64,000 nt of DNA from an uncultured Pseudomonas sp. GTDB taxonomy: Bacteria; Pseudomonadota; Gammaproteobacteria; Pseudomonadales; Pseudomonadaceae. Shown here one piece after another: positions 1 to 9,877 of this stretch. The stretch lies in the NCBI RefSeq assembly GCF_913774235.1, contig NZ_CAJYDW010000016.1, positions 340,819 to 404,818 on the forward strand, in the 5' to 3' direction. The stretch's first letter is position 1. Each line of letters opens with the position of its first letter. The notes under the pieces were generated by a model. It saw nothing but the letters and a program-made list of their open reading frames with translations, was not told the origin of the DNA and did no database searches. Position numbers and translations under genes: made by a program.

Positions 1-86
1 TCTGTGTTGACGATTTATATCGAGATTGAGTTATGTCTGTCGAAGCTTGGTCGGTAGAAGGCGCTAAAAGCACTCACTATCAATGA

Positions 87-1256
87 TTATTGATCCGATC
101 CGAAAATGTCTCGCGAATAGACCCTGTGCAAAACGTCATCCAGGTCGCTCGCCAATCGATTTGCCAGGATCACGTCGGAGGATGCTTTGAAATGCTCCAG
201 GGACTGGATAAGGGGATGGCCCATGAAGGTGTCTCCTTCTATACCGGGTTCATAAATCACTATGTTGCATCCCTGCTCAGCGATAAGCTGCACGACGTCG
301 GTAATGCTTGTTTCTCTGAAGTTGTCGGAATCGACTTTCATGATCAAACGATAGATTCCTACCGTTTTGGGATTCGCCTTCATGACATCCGCGGCTATGA
401 AGCTTTTGCGTGTCGCATTGGATTCGACTACCGCATGTATCAGTCGCTGGGGTATCTCGTGATAATTGGCAAGTAGTTGTCGAGTATCCTTGGGTAGACA
501 ATATCCGCCATAGCCAAAGGACGGATTGTTATAGTGTGCACCTATCCGAGGGTCCAGGCACACACCCGTTATGATTTGTCGCGTATCGAGGCCATGCGTC
601 TTGGCATAGGTATCAAGTTCGTTGAAGTATGAGATGCGCAGGGCAAGATAGGTGTTCGCAAATAGCTTTATCGCTTCCGCTTCATCGCAGGACGTGTAGA
701 GAACAGGAATCTCTTTTTTTTCTGCCCCTTGGGCAAGTAAGCTGGAAAATAGTTTGGCGTTATCCGTGACATCCCCGATAATGATTCTGGAAGGATTCAG
801 ATTGTCGTGCAGCGCTTGGCCTTCTCTCAGGAATTCCGGTGAAAAAATTATGTTCTGTGTCTTGTAGCGTGCTCTTATCGCGTTGGTGTAGCCCACAGGT
901 ACCGTTGATTTTATAACGATGGTAGTCGCTGGATTGATCGACAGTACATCTTCAATCACGGACTCAACGGACTGAGTATTGAAATTATTGGTCGCAGGGT
1001 CGTAATCGGTCGGTGTGGCTATGATCACGAAGTCAGCGCCGTTGTACGCTTCGTAACTACCTAGAGTGGCGCGAAGATCAAGGTCATGACTCGCAAGATA
1101 ATCCGCTATTACCGCGTCTTCGAATGGAGATTTGCGGCTATTGATCAGCTCCACTCTTCGTGGATCAATGTCGAAGGCGATTACCTTATTGTGCTGGGCC
1201 AAGAGTATGGCGTTTGAAAGCCCTACGTAGCCTAACCCCGACACTGCAATCTTCAT
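87..1256 (-). CDS. ugd: Nucleotide sugar (UDP-glucose) 6-dehydrogenase
   Basis: MKIAVSGLGYVGLSNAILLAQ Rossmann N-terminus, FSPEFLREGQAL and GYGGYCLPKDTRQL motifs typical of the UDP-Glc/GDP-Man dehydrogenase family. Confidence 0.88.
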   Translation of the reverse strand: MKIAVSGLGYVGLSNAILLAQHNKVIAFDIDPRRVELINSRKSPFEDAVIADYLASHDLDLRATLGSYEAYNGADFVIIATPTDYDPATNNFNTQSVESVIEDVLSINPATTIVIKSTVPVGYTNAIRARYKTQNIIFSPEFLREGQALHDNLNPSRIIIGDVTDNAKLFSSLLAQGAEKKEIPVLYTSCDEAEAIKLFANTYLALRISYFNELDTYAKTHGLDTRQIITGVCLDPRIGAHYNNPSFGYGGYCLPKDTRQLLANYHEIPQRLIHAVVESNATRKSFIAADVMKANPKTVGIYRLIMKVDSDNFRETSITDVVQLIAEQGCNIVIYEPGIEGDTFMGHPLIQSLEHFKASSDVILANRLASDLDDVLHRVYSRDIFGSDQ

Positions 1257-2025
1257 CCGCATTACCTTCCAAAAAGTAGATCATAGCGTGCTAGGCCTGC
1301 TGCCGAGCGGGGCACCAATCTTAGCAGGTCTGTCTAGAAGCCTCCTCAGACACGGTAGCGCCAGCCGTCTGGCCATCTTGGCCATGGGGCGGCGCAGGCC
1401 CCTACGGTTTCGTCCAGGTGGCCAGCCGTCACGGATACGCCCAGTACTCGCCGCCGCAGTGATGGCCACAGCTCACTCCGGCTCGCCGGCTTCAGCAGCA
1501 AGACTGTCCCGAAGGGTTTTCTAGGAAAAATCCTAACGCTATAAAAAATAAAGGAAATTCCTCTAGAGACCTGAGAGGAAGAGTGCAGGCCTTGCAAGAG
1601 TCTCGCAACCCGAAGGAGCTAAACCGTTACCGTCTTCAATGTCTGGCCTGGCAGCCAGGCGCTTTAGCCGCAGGCATCGACATGCAGCACTTCCTCTCAC
1701 AGCGCTGGCAGTGCTCCAATTGCTCGCTTCCACTCTCATGTCTGGCGTAGCCGGCTGCTTCCGAATGATGGCATTCGGCCTGGCCTGGTTTGGCGCTGTG
1801 GTATTGGCCCTCATGCCTTACGTGCTGGGCTGGGCTGGGCTGAAATTCGGCTTGCCAACGGCTGGGCATAATCGGTTTCGTTGCGTGCTGCTTGTTATCC
1901 GACCAGTCGCCTTCTACAGGATTTGCTCTGTTTTACTTTACGGTATTAGCTGCGTAATAATGGCCATTGAGGAAATATGGGTGTAATCGATTGCCTTTTC
2001 CTGGGCCGTCATTTAGGGCTAATCA

Positions 2026-3135
2026 ATGATCAAGGTTTTGCATTTTTTCAAGACTTATCTCCCAGATAGTATGGGCGGTATCGAGCAGGTCATCTTTCAG
2101 CTTTGTGAAGGTGGGCCGGCTCATGGTGTTGATGCTGAGGTTCTCTATGTCAGCAAGCATGAAAGTTGTCGTGCTGTCCCGATAGGTAATCATGTGTCGC
2201 ATCGCTCGGCTCAGAACTTTGATGTGGCTTCCACGCCCGTTTCTTTCGCCGCCCTTAGGGATTTCCGAGAGCTATCGGAGTGTGCTGATCTGGTTCATTA
2301 TCATTTTCCCTGGCCTTTTATGGATATTGGTCATTTTCTCAAGAAGTCTCGTAAGCCGACGGTCTTGACTTACCACTCGGACATCGTCAAGCAAAAAAGT
2401 TTGCTAAAGTTATATTCGCCCTTGATGCATAGGTTTTTGGGCGATGTGGATCGTATCGTGGCGTCTTCTGAGAGCTATTACAGGAGTAGTCCCACGTTGA
2501 AACACTTTTCCAATAAGGTACAAGTCATCCCCTTTGGTCTCGACGAGGGGTCATATCCGGCGGTAGATTGTCAGCGATTGCAGTATTGGAAGAACCACGT
2601 CGGGCAGAAGTTTTTTCTGTTTGTCGGAGCCCTTCGCTACTATAAAGGGCTGACATATCTGCTTCGTGCATTACAGTCAACCGATATGAGGGTCGTGGTC
2701 GTTGGGGATGGTCCTATGGCCGACGATCTGAAGCGGGAAGCCCTGGAGTTGAAGCTGCCAAATGTCCATTTCCTTGGGAAACAGTCGGACGAAGATAAGG
2801 TCGCTCTACTTCAATTGAGCTATGGCTTTGTTTTCCCATCGCATCTGCGCTCAGAGGCGTTTGGAATGTCATTGCTTGAAGCTGCGATGTTTGGTAAGCC
2901 GATGATAACGTGTGAGATCGGCTCTGGAATGAGCGATATAAATATCGATGGCGTCACTGGTTTAAGTGTGCCTCCTGCTGATCCCCAAGCGCTTCGCGCT
3001 GCCATGCAAAATCTATGGGAAAATCCGGATATGGCGGCTCGGCTCGGAAGGCAGGCACGAGATCGATATGAGGCTAAATTCCATAGCGATACCATGTTGC
3101 AGGCCTACGCCGATTTGTACAGATCTCTCATGTAA
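2026..3135 (+). CDS. Glycosyltransferase family 4 (polysaccharide/O-antigen type)
   Basis: MIKVLHFFKTYLPDSMGGIEQVIFQL N-terminus; FPSHLRSEAFGMSLLEAAMFGKPMITCEIGSG GT4 donor-site region. Confidence 0.88.
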   Translation: MIKVLHFFKTYLPDSMGGIEQVIFQLCEGGPAHGVDAEVLYVSKHESCRAVPIGNHVSHRSAQNFDVASTPVSFAALRDFRELSECADLVHYHFPWPFMDIGHFLKKSRKPTVLTYHSDIVKQKSLLKLYSPLMHRFLGDVDRIVASSESYYRSSPTLKHFSNKVQVIPFGLDEGSYPAVDCQRLQYWKNHVGQKFFLFVGALRYYKGLTYLLRALQSTDMRVVVVGDGPMADDLKREALELKLPNVHFLGKQSDEDKVALLQLSYGFVFPSHLRSEAFGMSLLEAAMFGKPMITCEIGSGMSDINIDGVTGLSVPPADPQALRAAMQNLWENPDMAARLGRQARDRYEAKFHSDTMLQAYADLYRSLM

Positions 3136-3233
3136 TCTCTTATGGCGGAGAACTCCACCAGGCCTTATCTGCCTGACTGCATTATGGAGATCACCAAGGC
3201 GTGTTCGGTACTGATGGCGTCAGTGGCAGAGTT

Positions 3234-3370
3234 CTAGGGCTGATCGGTAGCATCTGCTTGTTCTAGGGGTAGGGGAAACGTTCTAAAATCATCGACTTGG
3301 GAGGGTGGTCTGAAACCAAAGTTTTCGTAGAATTCCCGCACCCTCTGGTATTCTGCTTGTTGATAATATG
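3234..3370 (-). pseudogene. Possible C-terminal remnant of a GNAT acetyltransferase
   Basis: The minus frame ends ...VREFYENFGFRPPSQVDDFRTFPLPLEQADATDQP*, resembling a GNAT C-terminus (xxFYExxGFxP...xxLPL); the frame then runs antisense into the T1SS gene with no GNAT N-terminus. Confidence 0.35.
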
Positions 3371-3381
3371 GTTGGCATCTT

Positions 3382-5142
3382 ATGTCTTCTAATGAAAGGT
3401 CGGAGCTGAATACCGCTCTCAGACTTTGCAAGAATAGTTTTCTGATCATCGCGTTTTTTAGTTTCTTTGCGAACCTTCTACTGCTCGTTCCTTCATTTTA
3501 CATGCTGGAGGTATATGATCGAGTGATCAGCAGTAGAAGCGGTATGACGCTCGTCATGCTGACGCTGATTATGTTCATATTGATGGTCACCTACGGCTGC
3601 CTTGAGTGGGTGAGGTCGCGCATCATGATTCGGGTATCGACGCGCTTGGACCTGATACTGGGTGAGCGCGTTTTCGCGGCTACCTTCAAGCGCTCCCTGT
3701 ATTCGGCAGGCGCAGCTTCTTCCCCTCAGCCTCTCAGTGACTTGACCGGTTTGCGGCAGTTTCTTACTGGCAGTGGGCTGCTTGCATTCTTCGATCTTCC
3801 GTGGATTCCGGTTTACATAGGAATAATGTTTTATTTTCATCCATGGTTTGGAATGCTCACCATCGCGGGCGCTTTGATCTCTCTCTTTCTAGCGTTCATA
3901 AACGAAAGGCTTACGGCGGCCCGTCTGGCAGGCGCGAATCGTGAGCAGAGTGCGTTGATTACCATCACCGAGAAGAGTTTGCGAAACGCAGAGGTCGTGG
4001 CGTCCATGGGGATGCTGCCTAACCTGACGAGGCGCTGGAAGTCTTTCAGCTACAAGGTTCTGGCGCTACAAAGCAGGGCCAGTGAGCTCGGTACAGCTAT
4101 CAGCAATCTCTCTCGGACCTGGCGCCTCTTGCTTCAATCCTTCGTCTTGGGATTAGGGGCCTGGCTTGTCATCAACAATCAGATCACCCCCGGTGTGATG
4201 ACCGCGGCCTCGCTCCTTACCGGGCGTGCCCTGGCTCCCATCGACCAATTGATCGCGAACTGGAAGGGTTTCATAACCGCCCGCGACCAGTACAGGCGAT
4301 TGGAAGAGGTACTTCGGCAAATTCCCGCCGATCCCGAGCGGATGGCATTGCCAAGCCCCAAGGGCGATCTTCTAGTAGAGCAGCTCTTTGTAACGCCGCC
4401 TGGTAGCGGTACGCCCGTTTTAAGAGGAATCAGCTTTCGGGCACCTCCGGGCGCATCGGTGGGGGTGTTAGGGGCAAGCGCGGCAGGTAAGTCAACGCTT
4501 GCACGAGCTCTATTGGGCGTCTGGCCCGCTCAAGGCGGCAAGGTTCGGCTGGACGGTGCTGACATGCTCCAATTGGATCGCGCCGCTATCGGCCCCTATC
4601 TTGGCTACTTACCTCAGGACATCGAGCTTTTCGAAGGAACGGTGAGTGAGAACATCGCGAGATTCGGGCAGGCCGACGCGGAGAAGGTTGTTCGTGCTGC
4701 TCAGACAGCCGGTGTCCACGACATGATCCTACGGCTGCCGCAAGGCTATGACACCTTCATCAGTGCCAGCGGCGGCTCGTTGTCGGGCGGACAACGTCAA
4801 CGCATCGGCCTTGCCCGGGCGGTCTATGGGGATCCACGCATCGTCATACTGGATGAGCCCAATTCCAATCTCGACGACGTGGGTGAGCGTGCTCTAGGCG
4901 AGACCTTGCTTCGCTTGAAGCAGCAGGGGACCACCTTGTTCGTCATTACTCATCGAGCGAACGTGTTGAGTTTCGTCGACAACCTCATCGTGCTCAGTGA
5001 AGGGCAGATCGTCCTTTCCGGGCCGCGCGATCAAGTTCTTGCGCAAATGAAGGCGCAGCAAGCAGGTGGCCCCGCAGCAGCGAGTGCCCCCATTCCTCAC
5101 GCACCCGCTGCGACTGGTCAGTTGCAGGGCAGGCCGACATGA
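3382..5142 (+). CDS. Type I secretion system permease/ATPase (PrtD/AprD family)
   Basis: ABC exporter TM domain plus Walker A GASAAGKST, signature LSGGQRQRIGLARA, Walker B IVILDEP; followed by HlyD and TolC genes. Confidence 0.93.
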   Translation: MSSNERSELNTALRLCKNSFLIIAFFSFFANLLLLVPSFYMLEVYDRVISSRSGMTLVMLTLIMFILMVTYGCLEWVRSRIMIRVSTRLDLILGERVFAATFKRSLYSAGAASSPQPLSDLTGLRQFLTGSGLLAFFDLPWIPVYIGIMFYFHPWFGMLTIAGALISLFLAFINERLTAARLAGANREQSALITITEKSLRNAEVVASMGMLPNLTRRWKSFSYKVLALQSRASELGTAISNLSRTWRLLLQSFVLGLGAWLVINNQITPGVMTAASLLTGRALAPIDQLIANWKGFITARDQYRRLEEVLRQIPADPERMALPSPKGDLLVEQLFVTPPGSGTPVLRGISFRAPPGASVGVLGASAAGKSTLARALLGVWPAQGGKVRLDGADMLQLDRAAIGPYLGYLPQDIELFEGTVSENIARFGQADAEKVVRAAQTAGVHDMILRLPQGYDTFISASGGSLSGGQRQRIGLARAVYGDPRIVILDEPNSNLDDVGERALGETLLRLKQQGTTLFVITHRANVLSFVDNLIVLSEGQIVLSGPRDQVLAQMKAQQAGGPAAASAPIPHAPAATGQLQGRPT

Positions 5143-6467
5143 AGAATCTGCAAGACGTTTATCGCGAAGCTCAGCATGCCGGCTTGAAAATTGATGATGC
5201 GCCTATTCGTCGGCTCGGTCTGATGATCCTGTTCGTGGTATTCGGCCTCGGCGGTGGCTGGGCCGCGCTTGCTCCGCTCAATAGCGCTGCAGTGGCAACG
5301 GGTGTCGTCTCAGTAGATAGCTATCGCAAGACGGTGCAGCATCTGGAGGGTGGCATCGTGCGCGAGATAAGGGTGCATGATGGCGATGTTGTTCGAGCAG
5401 GGGATGTCCTGATCGTGCTGGACAGTACGCAGGCCGGAGCCGAAATGGAGGCTGTCAGAAATCAGCTGATTGCAGTACAGGCGCAGGAGGCGCGCCTGAT
5501 TGCTGAGCGGGATGATGCGGATGACGTCAGCTTTACTTCCAGTGACCAGATGCCTGTGGACCGGCGAGTGCAGGAAGCACGGGCAAGCGAGCGTCAGATC
5601 TATATAGCCGGTCGCAATGCCCGACGGGGCGAGATAGATGTGCTGCAGAACCGTGCAGCGGAATTGGCGCAACAGATAAGTGGATTGGAAGCCATCATCC
5701 GCAATAAGGAAGAATTGGCTCTGTCCTACAAGCGTGAAATCAAGGATCTTGCGGGTCTTCTCAAAGAGGGTTTCATCAGCAGCGAAAGACTCCGCGATCA
5801 GGAGCGCAACCTTTCACGACTCGAGGCGGAGATAGCCGAGCACCGTTCCGCCATCGCGCGCGCCAAGGTACAAGTGGGAGAAACACGCCTGCAGATGCTA
5901 CAGGCAACCCAGAAATTCAAATCCGACGTGGCGGGCAAATTGGCTGACGCCCAGGCGCGGATCTATGAAGCACGTGAGCGCCTGGCGGCGCTGCAGGACA
6001 GATACCGTCGCACTGAAATAAGGGCGCCGGTGGATGGCCAGGTCATGGGCCTTACCTTGCATACGCCTGGTGGAGTGGTTCAGCCAGGTACCAGCCTGCT
6101 TGAAATAGTACCTGAAGCCGCGAGGCTGGTAGTCGAAGTACACATCGAGCCCAAGGATATCGATAGGGTTGCGCTGGGTACCTCGGCGGAAGTACGTTTC
6201 AGCGCTTTCAGTAACGCCACGACTCCTATCCTGGAAGGTACCCTCGTCTATGTATCTGCTGATCGTATGGTCAGCGAACGTGACGGTACGCCTTATTACC
6301 TGGGACGAGTCAAGCTTACGGAGCAGGGACTTCGCGATCTCGGTTCACGAGTGCTGGTCCCGGGCATGCCGGCGGAGGTCCTCATCAACACAGGATCTCG
6401 TACGTTGCTGCAATACCTGATGAAGCCCGCACGCAATGCGATGGCTCGCTCCATGCTCGAGGAGTAG
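5139..6467 (+). CDS. HlyD-family type I secretion periplasmic adaptor
   Basis: VQHLEGGIVREIRVHDGDVVRAGDVLIVLD lipoyl-like motif, coiled coil, EIRAPVDGQVMGL; overlaps the upstream gene by 4 nt. Confidence 0.93.
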   Translation: MKNLQDVYREAQHAGLKIDDAPIRRLGLMILFVVFGLGGGWAALAPLNSAAVATGVVSVDSYRKTVQHLEGGIVREIRVHDGDVVRAGDVLIVLDSTQAGAEMEAVRNQLIAVQAQEARLIAERDDADDVSFTSSDQMPVDRRVQEARASERQIYIAGRNARRGEIDVLQNRAAELAQQISGLEAIIRNKEELALSYKREIKDLAGLLKEGFISSERLRDQERNLSRLEAEIAEHRSAIARAKVQVGETRLQMLQATQKFKSDVAGKLADAQARIYEARERLAALQDRYRRTEIRAPVDGQVMGLTLHTPGGVVQPGTSLLEIVPEAARLVVEVHIEPKDIDRVALGTSAEVRFSAFSNATTPILEGTLVYVSADRMVSERDGTPYYLGRVKLTEQGLRDLGSRVLVPGMPAEVLINTGSRTLLQYLMKPARNAMARSMLEE

Positions 6468-6473
6468 CCAGTC

Positions 6474-7847
6474 ATGAGATGGAGCGCTATCGCTTTGATC
6501 TTGGCGACGAGCTGGGCAAATGCAGAGGTACCCAGCTCAGCTGCTAGCCAGGACTATATCGACCTGTGGCAGCTTTATCGCCAAAGCTCGACCTCCGATC
6601 CTCGAATCCTGGGTGCCGAGGCCCAGGTACGTAATCTGGAGGGGCAGGAACGCGCCGCCTTCGGACAACTGCTTCCCCAGCTCAGCGGTGGGGCCTCTTC
6701 AAGCCGGGTGCGGCGAGAGGAAGCGTCGCAAAGGCTGAGATATAGCGGTGAGAGCTATAGCATCAATCTCAGTCAGGCCCTTTACAACCCTGCTGCTTGG
6801 CGCGGATTCAAGCGCTACGAGCAATTGACTGAGCAGTACAAGGCGCAGTCCGATGACGCCAGGATCCAGTCCGCCGCTGACCTGGTGGAGCGCTACTTCA
6901 ATGTGTTGGCAGCAGAAGATGAAGTGGAACTCGTCGTTGCGCAAAGAGCTACAACTCAGCGGAACCTGGATCGTGTTAGGGCTTTGCTGGAGCGACAAAT
7001 GGGGACCGTGACCGATGTACTGCAGATCGCGGCCAAGGTCGATAGCCTGAACTCTCAGGAAATACAGGCACGCAACGCAGCACAGGTTGCTCGGGAGGAG
7101 CTAGGGGAGCTCACTGGAAAGACGGTCTACCAGCCGTTGAAGCGACTCAATCCAGGCGCCCAACTCGAGATGCCCCAGGGCGATGAATCGCTGTGGGTAA
7201 ACATGGCCATAGCGAATAATCCAGCGCTGAAAGCCAAACAGAAGGCAGTCGAGGCAGCGGGTTACGGCATCTCAGAGGCCCAGGCCGGTCACTTGCCAAC
7301 GTTGAGTTTCAACCTGGGTGCACAGCGTAGCGACTTCGCCTACGAAAATGTCTTGGCTTCTTCGGACATCAATACCTACTCGGCCACCATAAGTTTGCAG
7401 ATACCTCTCTACAGCGGCGGTTCTACGAGTGCCAGGGTCGAAAGCTTCTATGGGGCCAAGGACGCTGCGGAGCAGGATTATGAAGCGATCCGTAGGCAGG
7501 TAGCCAAGGAAACCAAGACTGCCTACATGCAAAGTGCCAGTGATCTTTCCCTGATCGCGTCATCAAGAAAGGCATTGGAATCGGCTGTCAAAGCCCGCGA
7601 GGTCAGCGAAAGGTCCCTTAGCCTGAGTGTGGTCACGGCAGTGGATGTATTGAGCGCGGTTCAGCAAGAATTCAGTGCCAGACGTGACTATCTTAAGGCG
7701 CAATATAACTTCGTGACCAATCAGTTAGTTTTGTTGCGCTGGAGTGGTGGCTTTCAAGAGTCCGATATCAGAAGGATCAATGAGTGGCTGGTCGTACCCA
7801 AGCCGTCAGCAACGGTCCCGGATTCAGGCACGAAGAGCAAGGGTTAA
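6474..7847 (+). CDS. TolC-family type I secretion outer membrane protein
   Basis: Signal peptide, SYSINLSQALYNPAAWRGFKRYEQ and repeated TolC-like helices; third gene of the T1SS operon. Confidence 0.9.
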   Translation: MRWSAIALILATSWANAEVPSSAASQDYIDLWQLYRQSSTSDPRILGAEAQVRNLEGQERAAFGQLLPQLSGGASSSRVRREEASQRLRYSGESYSINLSQALYNPAAWRGFKRYEQLTEQYKAQSDDARIQSAADLVERYFNVLAAEDEVELVVAQRATTQRNLDRVRALLERQMGTVTDVLQIAAKVDSLNSQEIQARNAAQVAREELGELTGKTVYQPLKRLNPGAQLEMPQGDESLWVNMAIANNPALKAKQKAVEAAGYGISEAQAGHLPTLSFNLGAQRSDFAYENVLASSDINTYSATISLQIPLYSGGSTSARVESFYGAKDAAEQDYEAIRRQVAKETKTAYMQSASDLSLIASSRKALESAVKAREVSERSLSLSVVTAVDVLSAVQQEFSARRDYLKAQYNFVTNQLVLLRWSGGFQESDIRRINEWLVVPKPSATVPDSGTKSKG

Positions 7848-7856
7848 CCACCGCTC

Positions 7857-7884
7857 AAAAAAAGCCCGCATTTGCGGGCTTTGT
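7857..7884. terminator. Bidirectional rho-independent terminator between tolC-like gene and convergent protease
   Basis: aaaaaaAAAGCCCGCA-TT-TGCGGGCTTTgtt: 10-bp stem with A-tract on one side and T-rich tract on the other. Confidence 0.85.
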
Positions 7885-7888
7885 TCGG

Positions 7889-9877
7889 TCAGACCCAATC
7901 GGTACTTCCTACCAGTTGGATGAATCCATTCTGGCCTTCCGTAAGCTGATGGTTTTCCGCAGAGTTGGTGAATTGGATCATCGCCGTTCCTCGGCTCATG
8001 CCTTGATCCAGCTGACCCTTCCAGTAGTCAATACCGCCTTGATCGCCATTGCGGTGCAGAATGGTGCTGTAAAGCTGCTGGGCAAAACCCGTGTTGTCCA
8101 CCGCATTGTACCGCTGAGCAAACTCAGTGGACTGCGAGAACGTATTGGCGATGGTTTGAAAGGTCGTGCCCGCAGCCAGTTTGTCAATCCAGTATTGCAG
8201 ACCGCCCGTTTCGGGCATGCGATCAAAAACGGTATAAAGCCGTGCAACCTCTGCCTGAGCATTGTCCAGGATAAAAACGTTTCGATCTTGAAAGCTCAAG
8301 ACATTCATGTCGTGCAAGGCAATACTCTTACTGCCATTCGTGGCATCCAAGTGAACGATGTTCGCTTGGTCGGTATAGCGGTTGTAACTCTGCGAACTCC
8401 CGGAAAGATAGATGGTATCTATACCTGCTCCGCCCAGTACTGTGCTGGATTTACTGGAGTCCAAAACCAGCTGGCTTTCAAAGATAGTGTCGGAATAGCT
8501 GGTACCAAAGGCGGCGCCCTTTTGGTAAACCATATCCGCGTCGGTCCAGGCGGTGTGATCAACAATCTTAATGAACCCAGAATTTCCTTCGGTCCGCCGA
8601 TGATTTTCATCCGCGTTGGTGAAGGATATCATCGCATCGCCTCGGCTCAAGCCATTGTCTAATAGGCTCTTCCAGTACGCGATGCCACCGCTGTCGCCCG
8701 TACGACCGAGAATAGTCTGATACAGTTGGCCAGCAAATCCTGCATTATCGACGGCATTATAGCGTTGGGCAAATTCCTGAGACTGGGAGAAGCTGTCAGC
8801 TATTGTTTTAAAGCTGGTGCCATGCGCATAGGCATTCACCCAGTAGGCAAGGCCCTGGAAATCAGGTGTTCTGTTGAAAACGGTGAAGAGGCGAGCAATC
8901 TGCGCCTGATCTTCAGTCATTACATAGAGCGTTTTGTCATTGAAGACCAGTGCATTGACGTCGTGCAAGTAGCTCGTGTTGCCGGTTGAAAAATTATAGA
9001 CCCGAAGCGACCCGTCAGAAGAGTCTTTGCTGATGAAATAGTCGTTGTATCGGCCGCTCATCATCAGGGCGTCCGCGCCTTGATAGGCGTAAACCTGGGT
9101 TGTCTTGGACGAGTCAAAGCCTAGTTGATATTCGTAGAATATGTCGTACAGCTTTGTGCCGCTCGAGACGCCAGGGCCGGTTGGCTTATACTGACTATCG
9201 GCCAACAGATCATCGTTGGCGGAGATTTGCTGATTGAGCCACGTATAGTTATTGCCCGTGAGAGCGGCGTACCAGGAGAAGGTATCGTTCTGATCGCCAG
9301 CGGATAGCACACCGCGGATGTTCCCATTGGCATCTAGTAGCGGGCCGCCCGATGCTCCAGCGCCAAGGCCGTCGTTTACGTAGAAGATCGGATAGCTGGG
9401 GTAGTAGGTCGCGGTTCCAGTCTCTTGCATAAGACCGGTTCCGCTCGCGGGATAGCCGAGCATCGTGCCATTGAATCCAGACTGACTGGAAGAGTAGCCA
9501 AGCGAGCCGGTAATGTTGCCGAGATTTACATCCAGGCCTATCAGTGCAAGATCGTGTCCTGACTCGTCCGGGCTAGGTACTCCGTCGCCGTTGGTGTCCC
9601 AGTTGCCTGAGTAGCCGATAACCCGACGAGCGCCGTAGGTTCCCAGCTCCGCCGAAAAGGCGCCAGTGTGCTCGTCCACATCGGCAGCGGGAGTCACTAC
9701 GATCTTGGTTGCCCAGCCGCCGTGGTCTGCACTGTAGACAACGTGGAGCGCCGTCAATACATCGTTCGCACCCACGACGGTTCCAGAACCCCGGAAGACG
9801 GTGCCATCGGAAAAATAGGTCTGGATGTAGCAGACCTGCTTGTAGGGGGAGACGTTGCGGAACGTGACTTCATTCAT
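7889..9877 (-). CDS. Trypsin-like serine protease with two C-terminal DUF4214-type repeats; probable T1SS substrate
   Basis: Catalytic-triad-like motifs ALHVVYSADHGG (His), DLALIGLD (Asp), GASGGPLLD (Ser); two copies of the block ending FTN(A/S)xENHxxTEG; one RTX-like nonapeptide GGAGIDTIY; convergent with T1SS operon. Start chosen at MNEVTFRNVSPYK. Confidence 0.85.
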   Translation of the reverse strand: MNEVTFRNVSPYKQVCYIQTYFSDGTVFRGSGTVVGANDVLTALHVVYSADHGGWATKIVVTPAADVDEHTGAFSAELGTYGARRVIGYSGNWDTNGDGVPSPDESGHDLALIGLDVNLGNITGSLGYSSSQSGFNGTMLGYPASGTGLMQETGTATYYPSYPIFYVNDGLGAGASGGPLLDANGNIRGVLSAGDQNDTFSWYAALTGNNYTWLNQQISANDDLLADSQYKPTGPGVSSGTKLYDIFYEYQLGFDSSKTTQVYAYQGADALMMSGRYNDYFISKDSSDGSLRVYNFSTGNTSYLHDVNALVFNDKTLYVMTEDQAQIARLFTVFNRTPDFQGLAYWVNAYAHGTSFKTIADSFSQSQEFAQRYNAVDNAGFAGQLYQTILGRTGDSGGIAYWKSLLDNGLSRGDAMISFTNADENHRRTEGNSGFIKIVDHTAWTDADMVYQKGAAFGTSYSDTIFESQLVLDSSKSSTVLGGAGIDTIYLSGSSQSYNRYTDQANIVHLDATNGSKSIALHDMNVLSFQDRNVFILDNAQAEVARLYTVFDRMPETGGLQYWIDKLAAGTTFQTIANTFSQSTEFAQRYNAVDNTGFAQQLYSTILHRNGDQGGIDYWKGQLDQGMSRGTAMIQFTNSAENHQLTEGQNGFIQLVGSTDWV

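Noticed and set aside
7784-8662. 292-aa plus ORF
   Set aside because: Antisense to the protease repeats and overlapping the tolC-like gene end.
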